NCBI RefSeq assembly: GCF_000379105.1
Contig: NZ_KB900609.1
Span: 4,369,031-4,433,030, forward strand
Origin: Methylobacterium sp. WSM2598
Lineage (GTDB): Bacteria; Pseudomonadota; Alphaproteobacteria; Rhizobiales; Beijerinckiaceae
Direction of reading: 5' to 3'
Length of the DNA stretch: 64,000 nt
Part shown: one piece after another, positions 8,090 through 15,719 of the stretch
Numbering within the stretch: the stretch's first letter is position 1
How the letters are laid out: each line of letters begins with the position of its first letter
Notes under the pieces: generated by a model
What the model was told of the DNA's origin: nothing
Seen by the model: the letters and a program-made list of their open reading frames with translations, nothing else
The model's database searches: none
Position numbers and translations under genes: made by a program

Positions 8090-8956
8090 TCAGACGGGCA
8101 CGTTGTCGATGAGCCGGGTGCGGCCGAGATAGGCCGCCGCGAGCACGCGGGCGGGGCCGTCCACGCGCTCCAGCGGCGCCAGCGAGTCGGCATCGTTCAC
8201 CGAGAGATACTGCACGGGCGCGAACCCGGCCGCCGCGAGGGCGACGCTTCCCTCGGCGAGGGCGGGCCCCGTCGCGCCGCCGCCCCGCACCGCCTCGGCC
8301 ACGTCCCGAAGCACCGCGTGCAGGCGCGGCGCCACCTCGCGCTCGGCCGCGGTCAGGTAGAGGTTGCGCGACGAGAGGGCGAGCCCGTCCGGCTCGCGCA
8401 CGGTCGGCACGCCCTCGATCGTCACCGGCAGGTCGAGGTCGCGCACGAAGCGGCGGATCACCTGCAATTGCTGATAATCTTTCTCGCCGAACAGGGCCCG
8501 GTCGGGCAGGGCCTGGAGCAGGAGCTTGGTCACCACGGTGGCGACGCCCGCGAAGTGGCCGGGCCGCAGCGGACCGCACAGCACCTCGGTGAGGCCGGCC
8601 ACGCTGACCGTGGTGGAGAAGCACGGCGGGTACATGGTGGCGACGTCCGGCAGGTAGGCCGCGTCCGCCCCGGCCCCCGCGAGCAGCGCGAGGTCGCGCT
8701 CCGGGTCGCGCGGGTAGCGGGAGAAATCCTCGCTCGGGCCGAACTGCGTCGGGTTGACGAAGATGCTGACCACGACCCGCCGGCAGGTCTCGCGCCCCTG
8801 CCGCACCAGGGCGAGGTGACCCTCGTGCAGGGCTCCCATCGTCGGCACCAGCGCGACGGCCTCGCCCGCCTCCCGCCACGCCCGCACCTGGGCCCGCAGC
8901 GCCGGCACGTCGGCGAGCCGCGCGACCGCGGCGGGGGAGGGAGAGGGGAGGGGCAT
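8090..8956 (-). CDS. panC: Pantothenate synthetase
   Basis: PanC condenses pantoate with beta-alanine using ATP, the last step of pantothenate synthesis. The 288-residue protein shows the adenylate-forming signatures PTMGALHEGHLALV (the HIGH-like motif), FVNPTQFGPSEDFSRYPRD, the KMSKS-like region FGEKDYQQLQVIRRFV and LSSRNLYL. I chose the Met at 8956 (MPLPSPSPAAVARL) because it precedes the family N-terminus by a short Ala/Pro-rich leader; the frame stays open upstream but with shadow-like Arg-rich sequence. It is convergent to dapD. Confidence 0.96.
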   Translation of the reverse strand: MPLPSPSPAAVARLADVPALRAQVRAWREAGEAVALVPTMGALHEGHLALVRQGRETCRRVVVSIFVNPTQFGPSEDFSRYPRDPERDLALLAGAGADAAYLPDVATMYPPCFSTTVSVAGLTEVLCGPLRPGHFAGVATVVTKLLLQALPDRALFGEKDYQQLQVIRRFVRDLDLPVTIEGVPTVREPDGLALSSRNLYLTAAEREVAPRLHAVLRDVAEAVRGGGATGPALAEGSVALAAAGFAPVQYLSVNDADSLAPLERVDGPARVLAAAYLGRTRLIDNVPV

Positions 8957-9539
8957 CGCGGGGCTCCGGGGTCGATTCGGCTGGGACCCTAGAGCATTTC
9001 CGGACGAAACGCGCGGCAGCCCCCGGCCTCGGGTCCCGCCCCGCACCCGCCCCGGCCGCCGGCCGCGCGGCGAGGGGGCGTCGCGTGCCGTCCGCGCCGG
9101 TCGCGATCGGCGCCGCGCCATTCATCCTGATGAAACGGCAGAGATCGCGCCCGCCCGGCCCGTCCGGAAGTCGGGAGCCCAGCCCGTGAGAGGTGATCCG
9201 GCTCTCCGATCGGGGATGGACTGGGCGGTCGGGCCGCGGCGCGGCGCCATGAGGCGCTTTGCAAAAGCCGTTGCGGCCGGATGTTTCGGTACGACTGAGT
9301 CGGCCTGAGAAATATTGACGGAATGACGGGACCGGATGAGGCGGCGCGGCGACCCCATGCGGACCGATCAGCGCCGATTGACCTTGGGGAAAAATTCACC
9401 GATGACGTCGTATCACGCCGCCATGCTCTCGAATCGTCGCCGGAATGCCGTTTCTCACCTGGCCACGGGGCGCCTCGCGGCGCGTCTGTCCCGAGGTTCG
9501 ATGAGCCGATCCTCCTCGCTGATGGGAATGCCGCCGGCC
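8957..9539. other. Intergenic region between panC and the copper oxidase gene
   Basis: No convincing gene is seen; the open frames here are Arg/Pro-rich shadows. The stretch CTAGAGCATTTCCGGACGAA near 8990-9010 resembles a dispersed noncoding sequence common in Methylobacterium and relatives (recalled, not checked). The region around 9290-9310 (AAATATTGACGG) is locally AT-richer and is the likeliest place for the promoter of the downstream oxidase operon, but I cannot fix its elements. Confidence 0.4.
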
Positions 9540-12500
9540 ATGAGACGTCCGTCCCGCCGAGAACGCTCCGTGCCCCGGGCGATGATCCTGGTGCTCCTCG
9601 CGCTCGCGGCCTCGCCCGCGGCCGCGGAGATCAGCTTCGCCGCCCGCACCGGGTCGGGGCCGATCAGGGCCCTGCATTCCGGGATGTGCCTGACGGTTCC
9701 GGGCGGCAACCCGGCCGAGGCGGTGCAGATCGAGCAGCAGCCCTGCACCGGGGGCGCCGATCAGACGTGGCAGATCCGGCCGGCGGGCGGCGGGTTCAAC
9801 CTCGTCAACCAGGCGACGGGCCTGTGCCTGGATTCGCAGATGTCGCGCAGCGGCGGCAGCGCGGTCTGGCAGATCCGCTGCCTCCCGGTCACGCAGCAGA
9901 TCTGGTCCGCCCAGGCCCAGGGCGGCGGGGTGCGCCTCGTGGCGGCCTATTCGGGCAAATGCCTCGACGTCTACGGCGGCTTCGCGACGGCCGGGACGAA
10001 GCTGATCCAGTGGGATTGCTCGGGCGGCACCCACCAGACCTTCGCCGCCGGGGCGAGCGCCGAGGGGGGCGGCACCGGCGCGCCGGGCACGCGGGTGTCG
10101 ATCACGCTCACGGCGGCGAATGGCTGGTACGCCAAGGACCTTTTCCTGTTCGCCCGCGACGCCGCGGGCGCCGTCATCGCCCAGACCGACCTCGTCACCT
10201 ACGATTTCGGGCGACAGACGGCCGGGATGAACCTGCCGTCGCGGCCGATCGCGCTGCCGGTCGCGACGGCGAGCTGGGGCTTCGGCCTGCGGGTCTGGCC
10301 CAATGGCGACAAGTCGCGCAACGGGCCGCCGGTCCTGTACTTCAGCGACGCGCCCGGCCAGCGCCCCTTCCAGAGTTCGGGCGATTGCCGGTTCGGGAAT
10401 CGCCAGGACCTCTGGGGTGACGCCGCCGCTCCGGGGCAGAACATCGTCTATTCCGTCAGCTGCACCGCCGCATCGCCCGGGGCGGATCCCGGGACGCCGC
10501 AAGCCCTCGCGGTGACGCTGACGCCGACCGAGATCAACGGCTGGTACGCCAAGGACGTGTTCCTGTTCATCCGCAACCCCGACGGCACTGTCGGCGCGCA
10601 GACGACGGTCGCCAGCTACAATTTCGGCATCGGAACGCCGGGCCTGAACCTGCCCTCGCAGCCGTTCGGCGTGCCGGCGGGCGGGCGCTGGGGCGTGGGC
10701 CTGCGCATCTGGGCCAACGGCGACAAGTCGCGCAACGGCGCGCCCGTCCTGGTCTACAGCGACACGCCGGGCGAGCGGGCGGTCCAGATCGCGGGCGATT
10801 GCGCCAGCGCCGGCGGCCGGCAGGACGTCTGGGGCGATGCCGGCGCGCCCGGCCGCAACGTCGTCTACACCCTGCGCTGCAGCGTGCCGGGCGGCGATGC
10901 CGATCCCGGAACCGGTCCGGGGACCGGGGGCGGGCAGACGGGCGGCGGCCCGCCGCCCGGAGAACCCGCGCCGACCGGCGCCTCGATCCTCATCAACCGC
11001 CGCTCGGGCAATTGCGTCGATGCCGGCGGCGGCGGCGTGGCCCAGCAGATCTGCCGGGATCAGGCGAGCCAGACCTGGACCTTCGTGCCGACCTCGGGCG
11101 GCTACCAGATCAGGAGCGACCTGACCGGCCAGTGCCTCGCCGTCGAGAATGCCGGCATGGGCAACGGCGCCCGCGTCGTGCCGCAGGGCTGCTCCGCGGC
11201 GCCGAACGCCCTGTTCCGCCTGCGCCGGATCGACCGCTGGACCGAGATCGTCGCGATGCATTCGGGCCGCTGCCTGACCCCGACGGGGCCGAACGGCAAC
11301 CGCACTTCCGGCAGCGCCATCCTCCAGTGGGATTGCGACGCGAACGATCCGCAGCGCTGGGCGATCCTCGGGCCGGAGGGCCGCGCGCCCTCCGCCTGGA
11401 CCGCCCCGCGCGAGATCGGCATCGTCCCGGTCGCCGGCGCGGTGCTGCCCAACGGCAAGCTCCTGTTCTGGGCCGCCGAGCAGCGCACCAGCTTCGGCTC
11501 CGGCAACGGAACCTGGACGACGCTCTACGACCCGGCCACCGACCGCGCGACCGACACCTACATCGCCCAGACCGGCCACGACATGTTCTGTCCCGGCACC
11601 AACGTGCTGCCGGACGGCCGCATCCTGATCACCGGCGGCATCTCGGCCGGCCTCGCGACGATCTACGATCCGGCCGCCAATTCCTGGACCCGCGTGGCCG
11701 ACATGACCATCACCCGCGGCTACAACGCGAGCACCACGCTCTCGACCGGCGAATCCTTCACGTTCGGCGGCTCGTGGTCCGGCGGCGCGGGCGGCAAGGA
11801 CGGCGAGATCTGGTCGGCCGCGGCGAATCGCTGGCGGGTCCTGCGCAACGTGAAGGGCAACGCGGCGGCCGATCCGAGCGTCGCGATCTATCCCGGCGAC
11901 ACGCATTTCTGGCTGTTCGCCAGTTCCAACGGGGCGGTCTTCCATGCCGGTCCGAGCACGGACATGCACTGGATCGACACCGCCGGGGACGGCACCATCC
12001 GGTTCGCCGGCCGGCGCGGCAACGATCTCTTCGCGGTGAACGGCACCGCCACGCTCTACGACGTCGGCAAGATCTACAAGGCCGGCGGCGCCCCCGCCTA
12101 TACGGGCGCGCCCGCCCTCGACAGCGCCTTCACGATCGACATCAGCGCCGGACCGAACGGCGCCGTCGGCCTCGCCGAGGCGGCCCCGATGCTGTTCGCG
12201 CGGGCCTACGCGAACAGCGTCGTCCTGCCCGACGGCGACGTGGTGACCGCGGGCGGCCAGAACGTGGCGGCCCAGTTCACCGACAACCTGCCGGTGATGA
12301 TGCCGGAGATCTGGTCGCCGCGGACCGGCAAGGTCCGGCGGCTCGCCCCCATGGCCGTGCCGCGCAACTACCACAGCATCGGCATGCTGCTCCTCGACGG
12401 ACGGGTGCTGTTCGGCGGCGGCGGGCTGTGCGGCGGTTGCGGCGGCGCCGACCATCTCAACTTCGAGATCCTGTCCCCGCCCTACCTCTTCGACGCTCGG

Positions 12501-12803
12501 GGCAACCCGGCGAGCCGGCCCGTCCTCACCCGGGCGCCGGCCAGCGCCGGCCTCGGCAGCACGATCGCCGTCGCGACCGACCGCGCCGTGGCCGCCTTCT
12601 CCCTGGTCCGGCTGGGCAGCGTCACGCACTCGACCAACAACGACCAGCGCCGGGTGCCCCTCGCCATCGCCGCCGCGAGCGGCACCTCCTACCAGCTGAC
12701 CCTGCCGGGCGATCCCGGAATCCTGCTGCCGGGCACCTGGATGCTGTTCGCGCTGGACGCCAACGGCGTGCCGAGCGTCGCGAAGGTCGTGTGGATCCGG
12801 TAA
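9540..12803 (+). CDS. Secreted galactose-oxidase-like copper radical oxidase with ricin-type lectin modules
   Basis: A 1087-residue exported protein. The signal peptide ends LLALAASPAAAEIS (residues about 15-30). A ricin-B-type lectin module covers about 35-165; two tandem copies of an unrecognised ~125-residue domain, each opening NGWYAKD and containing NGDKSRNG and DVWGDA or DLWGDA, cover about 184-310 and 322-448; a Gly/Pro linker and a second ricin-type module cover about 450-611; a kelch-type galactose-oxidase domain fills 620-1087. The copper and cofactor residues of galactose oxidase align: Cys684, Tyr728 (44 apart, as Cys228-Tyr272), Trp746 (18 further, as Trp290), Tyr944-His945, and His1030 (85 further, as His581). 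So an oxidase with a Tyr-Cys cofactor (AA5-like) is expected. The substrate is unknown. Start chosen for the signal peptide; frame is open upstream. A small Cys protein and an SCO protein follow. Confidence 0.88.
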   Translation: MRRPSRRERSVPRAMILVLLALAASPAAAEISFAARTGSGPIRALHSGMCLTVPGGNPAEAVQIEQQPCTGGADQTWQIRPAGGGFNLVNQATGLCLDSQMSRSGGSAVWQIRCLPVTQQIWSAQAQGGGVRLVAAYSGKCLDVYGGFATAGTKLIQWDCSGGTHQTFAAGASAEGGGTGAPGTRVSITLTAANGWYAKDLFLFARDAAGAVIAQTDLVTYDFGRQTAGMNLPSRPIALPVATASWGFGLRVWPNGDKSRNGPPVLYFSDAPGQRPFQSSGDCRFGNRQDLWGDAAAPGQNIVYSVSCTAASPGADPGTPQALAVTLTPTEINGWYAKDVFLFIRNPDGTVGAQTTVASYNFGIGTPGLNLPSQPFGVPAGGRWGVGLRIWANGDKSRNGAPVLVYSDTPGERAVQIAGDCASAGGRQDVWGDAGAPGRNVVYTLRCSVPGGDADPGTGPGTGGGQTGGGPPPGEPAPTGASILINRRSGNCVDAGGGGVAQQICRDQASQTWTFVPTSGGYQIRSDLTGQCLAVENAGMGNGARVVPQGCSAAPNALFRLRRIDRWTEIVAMHSGRCLTPTGPNGNRTSGSAILQWDCDANDPQRWAILGPEGRAPSAWTAPREIGIVPVAGAVLPNGKLLFWAAEQRTSFGSGNGTWTTLYDPATDRATDTYIAQTGHDMFCPGTNVLPDGRILITGGISAGLATIYDPAANSWTRVADMTITRGYNASTTLSTGESFTFGGSWSGGAGGKDGEIWSAAANRWRVLRNVKGNAAADPSVAIYPGDTHFWLFASSNGAVFHAGPSTDMHWIDTAGDGTIRFAGRRGNDLFAVNGTATLYDVGKIYKAGGAPAYTGAPALDSAFTIDISAGPNGAVGLAEAAPMLFARAYANSVVLPDGDVVTAGGQNVAAQFTDNLPVMMPEIWSPRTGKVRRLAPMAVPRNYHSIGMLLLDGRVLFGGGGLCGGCGGADHLNFEILSPPYLFDARGNPASRPVLTRAPASAGLGSTIAVATDRAVAAFSLVRLGSVTHSTNNDQRRVPLAIAAASGTSYQLTLPGDPGILLPGTWMLFALDANGVPSVAKVVWIR

Positions 12804-12831
12804 CCGCCGGCTCCGAAGCGGAGAGCGCACC

Positions 12832-13092
12832 ATGTCGAAAATCGCCAGGATCGCCGCGGCAGCCCTGCTCGCGCTGGCTCCCGCGGGCGCCGCCCGCGCG
12901 CAGCAGGCCCGGCCGGATCGGGCCGAGACCGGGACGGCGGCGCAGCCGCCCGCGCCGGCCGCCGGAGCCTGCCGCGTCAGGGACCAGGTCGGCGGGCGCA
13001 CCTGCACGGATTCCGTCCCGGAGAGCGTCTGCGCGGCGATCGCCCGGGAGGCGAAGGGCGGCTACACCTGGAGCGGCGACGAATGCCCCTGA
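12832..13092 (+). CDS. Small exported four-cysteine protein
   Basis: I do not recognise this 86-residue protein. It has a Sec signal (IARIAAAALLALAPAGAARAQQ) and a mature part of about 60 residues with four Cys (ACRVRD, TCTDS, SVCAA, DECP), which could form two disulfides or hold a metal. It starts 28 bases after the copper oxidase stop and its 3' end overlaps the start of the SCO gene by 10 bases, so the three are very probably one operon. A role in folding or metallation of the oxidase is inference from position only. Confidence 0.7.
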   Translation: MSKIARIAAAALLALAPAGAARAQQARPDRAETGTAAQPPAPAAGACRVRDQVGGRTCTDSVPESVCAAIAREAKGGYTWSGDECP

Positions 13093-13715
13093 CCGGCGCG
13101 CAACCCCACCCCATCCGGCGCCGCGCCCGCCGCGTCGCGGCCCTCGCGCTGCTCCTCGGCGCGATGGCGGCGCCCGGCTCCGCGACCGAGATCCCGGCCC
13201 GCCCGGCGCTCCGCGCCGCGCCTCCGGCCAGCCCGCTCGCCGGCCACTTCGCGCTGCGGGACCCGTCCGGCCGGAGCGTGGAGTCGGAGGCCCTGACGGG
13301 ACGGCCCTACGGGCTGTTCTTCGGCTTCACCCACTGCCCCGACATCTGCCCGACGACGCTGGCCCAGCTCAGCCTCGCGCTGCGGGCCGTCCCCGACCCC
13401 GAGCTGCGGATCTACTTCGTCACCGTCGATCCGGAGCGCGACACGCCGGCCGCGCTCGCCGCCTACATGGCCGGGTTCGATCCGCGCATCGTCGCGCTCA
13501 CCGGCGAGCGTCCGGCGATCGACGAGGCCATCGAGGGCTTCGGCATCACGGCCGAGCGCGTCGCCCTGCCCGGGGGCGACTTCACCTACGCGCACAGCGC
13601 CGCCGTGCTGCTGGTGGACGAGAACGGCCTGATCGTCGACCGGGTCGCGGTCGGGACGGAGCCGGAGGCCCTCGCCGCCCGCCTCGCCCGCGTGCTCGCC
13701 AAGGCCGGACCGTGA
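13083..13715 (+). CDS. SCO1/SenC-family copper chaperone
   Basis: A 210-residue thioredoxin-fold protein of the SCO family. After a signal or anchor segment (VAALALLLGAMAAPGSA) it has the copper-binding CxxxC motif in FTHCPDICPTTLAQL and the distal His in TYAHSAAVLLVD, the three classical copper ligands. SCO proteins deliver copper to the CuA site of cytochrome oxidase or to other periplasmic cuproenzymes. Here no cytochrome oxidase gene is adjacent; it is the third gene of an operon headed by a copper radical oxidase, so it probably serves that enzyme. Translation is likely coupled to the preceding small gene through the 10-base overlap. Confidence 0.92.
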   Translation: MPLTGAQPHPIRRRARRVAALALLLGAMAAPGSATEIPARPALRAAPPASPLAGHFALRDPSGRSVESEALTGRPYGLFFGFTHCPDICPTTLAQLSLALRAVPDPELRIYFVTVDPERDTPAALAAYMAGFDPRIVALTGERPAIDEAIEGFGITAERVALPGGDFTYAHSAAVLLVDENGLIVDRVAVGTEPEALAARLARVLAKAGP

Positions 13716-13746
13716 CCGCACGGCAGGACCGTGACCCCGCCGGCCC

Positions 13747-14088
13747 TCACGGGCAGGCGCGGAGGCGCCGCCCGTACGGGTCGTCCACCCCCGGCGGCGG
13801 GGTCAGGCCGTAATAGCTCGGCTTGCCGAGGCCGAGGGACGAGCCGACGTAGCTCGGATCGAGCGGCCCGTTCGTCGGCGTGACGCCCGCCCCCGGCGGG
13901 CAGGCCAGCACGACCCGGGGCGGAGCGGCGCGCCGCACCACCCCGTCGTCGCCGTAGGGAAAATACCGGATCTCGGCCTGATAGGCTGGTTCGGCGAGAT
14001 CGGCCGCCCCCGCCGGCAGGGCGAGGCCGACCAGGAGCCCGAGCGCGACCGCGTGGCCCGCCTTCGCGGATCCGCCCCGTTCGTTCAC
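13747..14088 (-). CDS. Small exported protein of unknown function
   Basis: I do not recognise this 113-residue protein. It has a signal peptide (AVALGLLVGLALPAGAADLAE), a mature region with aromatic residues (YQAEIRYFPYGDDG, KPSYYGLTPPPG) and two Cys (VVLACPPG and the C-terminal RACP). It is convergent to the SCO gene with about 30 bases between stops. Periplasmic location is expected; no catalytic motif is visible. Confidence 0.65.
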   Translation of the reverse strand: MNERGGSAKAGHAVALGLLVGLALPAGAADLAEPAYQAEIRYFPYGDDGVVRRAAPPRVVLACPPGAGVTPTNGPLDPSYVGSSLGLGKPSYYGLTPPPGVDDPYGRRLRACP

Positions 14089-14132
14089 CGATTCCTCCTC
14101 CGCCCGGGAGGCGGCAGCCTGCGCGCGCAGGG

Positions 14133-14633
14133 TTAACGTTTCGTCGCCGGCTCCTCGGCCGCGGCGACGAGCGCGGCCGAGCGCGCGCCGAGCACCGCCA
14201 CGAGGTCGCCGGGGGCGATCTCGATCTGCAGGCCGCGCTGGCCGCCATTCACGAAGACCCGCTCGTGGCGCAGGGCCTGCTCCTCCACCAGGGTCGGAAC
14301 GGGGCGCTTCTGGCCGAGGGGCGAGATGCCCCCGACATGGTACCCGGTCAGGCGCTCCGCCTCGGCCGGGCGCATCATGGCGGCCGTCTTGCCGGCGCAG
14401 GCCGCGGCGAGCTTCTTCAGGGAGACCTCGCGGTCCGAGGGCACCAGCACGCAGACCGGCTTGCCGTCGACCTGGGCCATCAGCGTCTTCAGCACCCGCT
14501 CGGGCGCGACGCCGAGCGCCTCCGCCGCCTGCAGGCCGATGCGCGGCGCGTCGGGATCGTAGGCGTAGGCGCGGAGGCCGTGCGGCACGGACGCCCTCGC
14601 GAGGGCCAGGGTGGCGCGGGTGGTCTTCGACAT
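14133..14633 (-). CDS. ybaK: Cys-tRNA(Pro)/Cys-tRNA(Cys) deacylase YbaK
   Basis: A 166-residue protein of the YbaK/EbsC branch of the INS superfamily, which hydrolyses mischarged Cys-tRNA(Pro). The family features are EALGVAPERVLKTLMA, the invariant lysine in SLKKLAAACAGK, GYHVGGISPLGQKRPVPTLVEE and VFVNGGQRGLQIEIAPGDLV. Length fits the family (about 155-165). A 17-base tandem repeat lies directly upstream of its start codon. Confidence 0.94.
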   Translation of the reverse strand: MSKTTRATLALARASVPHGLRAYAYDPDAPRIGLQAAEALGVAPERVLKTLMAQVDGKPVCVLVPSDREVSLKKLAAACAGKTAAMMRPAEAERLTGYHVGGISPLGQKRPVPTLVEEQALRHERVFVNGGQRGLQIEIAPGDLVAVLGARSAALVAAAEEPATKR

Positions 14634-14637
14634 CGGC

Positions 14638-14715
14638 GGTCTTGGAGGCTGGTGGGTCTTGGAGGCGGGTGGGTCTTGGAGGCGGGTGGTCTTGGAGGCG
14701 GGTGGTCTTGGAGGG
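14638..14715 (-). repeat. About five tandem copies of a 16-19-base unit upstream of ybaK
   Basis: On the plus strand the unit is GGTCTTGGAGGCGGGTG with one- or two-base length variation, repeated about five times directly before the ybaK start codon (which reads leftward). In the ybaK transcript orientation the unit reads as repeated CCTCCAAGACC blocks. It occupies the position of the 5' leader, so copy-number change could alter expression. Confidence 0.85.
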
Positions 14716-14763
14716 TGTCGGTCCTGAACATCCGCTCGTGATCGTGGCGATCGCGCGGCGGGA

Positions 14764-15633
14764 TCAGGCGAAGGTGCGCGCGACGAGCCGGCCGACCTCG
14801 GCGTGGAGCCCGTTGCGCGCCTCCGCCGGGGCGGGGGATTGGGTGAGGTAGACGCTCGCCACGAGCGGTGCGCCGCCGGGCCGGCGCACCAGCGCCACCA
14901 CGTTGGCGGTGCCGTTCGCGCCGGTGCCGGTCTTGTCGGCGACCTGCCAGCCGGGGCTGAGCCCGGCGCGCAGGCGCTCGGCGCCGGTCGGGCTCTGCGT
15001 CATCCAGCCGAGGAGGAGCGCGCGGCTCTCGGCCGAGAGCACCGGCCCGACCAGGATGCGCTCCATCAGCGCCGCCATGGCAGCGGGGCTGGTCGTGTCG
15101 CGCGGATCGCCCGGGATCGCCGTGTTGAGGCTCGGCTCCGTGCGGTCGAGGCGGGTGACCGCGTCGCCCTGCGCGCGGGCGAAGGCCGTGACGGCCTCCG
15201 GGCCGCCGAGGGCCCGCAGCATCAGGTTGGCGGCCGTGTTGTCGCTCCAGATCACCGCCGCCGCGCAGGCCGCCCGCAGGTCGATGCCGCCCTCGCCGAC
15301 GCGCCGGCGGGTCTCCGGCGCGTAGGCGTCGAGGTCCCCGGGACCGTAGGCCATGCGCCGGTCCAGGCTCTCCTCGCCCCGGTCGACCCGGGCCAGCACC
15401 GCCGCGGCGGCGACGGCCTTGAAGGTGCTGCAGAGGGGGAAGCGCTCGTCGGCCCGGTAGGACAGGATCCGGCCCGTCCCGGTGTCCCGGACGGTGACGC
15501 CGAGCCGCCCGCCATCGTGGCGTTCGAGCGCCGCGAGGCGCGCCACGGCCTCGCCGGGGCCCTCGGCGGCCCGCAGCGCCCGGGGCAGGAGGAGAAAGCC
15601 GATCAGGGCGGCGCGGCGGGTGAGGCAGGGCAT
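14764..15633 (-). CDS. Class A beta-lactamase
   Basis: A 289-residue periplasmic serine beta-lactamase. The signal peptide (ALIGFLLLPRALRA) carries a twin-Arg pair after TRRAA, so Tat export is possible. Active-site motifs are all present: STFK with the nucleophilic Ser, SDN, the omega-loop Glu in EPSLN, and KTG in DKTGTGANG. Length is normal. Expected activity is hydrolysis of penicillins or cephalosporins; the spectrum cannot be read. It sits between ybaK and the BatD-like gene on the same strand, with no LysR (AmpR-like) regulator or mobile element nearby, so it looks like a resident chromosomal gene. Confidence 0.95.
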   Translation of the reverse strand: MPCLTRRAALIGFLLLPRALRAAEGPGEAVARLAALERHDGGRLGVTVRDTGTGRILSYRADERFPLCSTFKAVAAAAVLARVDRGEESLDRRMAYGPGDLDAYAPETRRRVGEGGIDLRAACAAAVIWSDNTAANLMLRALGGPEAVTAFARAQGDAVTRLDRTEPSLNTAIPGDPRDTTSPAAMAALMERILVGPVLSAESRALLLGWMTQSPTGAERLRAGLSPGWQVADKTGTGANGTANVVALVRRPGGAPLVASVYLTQSPAPAEARNGLHAEVGRLVARTFA

Positions 15634-15719
15634 GCGGGTGCTCCGTCTGGCCGTTACGGCGACAGGCTGCCGCGCAACCTTGGCCGTTCCGTGCAGGCGC
15701 GGTGGCCGAACCGGGGCCG

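Noticed and set aside
9396..13007. A frame of about 1200 codons on the minus strand opposite the copper oxidase
   Set aside because: The translation is repetitive Arg/Ala/Gly/Asp-rich sequence with no domains; the oxidase on the plus strand has conserved active-site residues.
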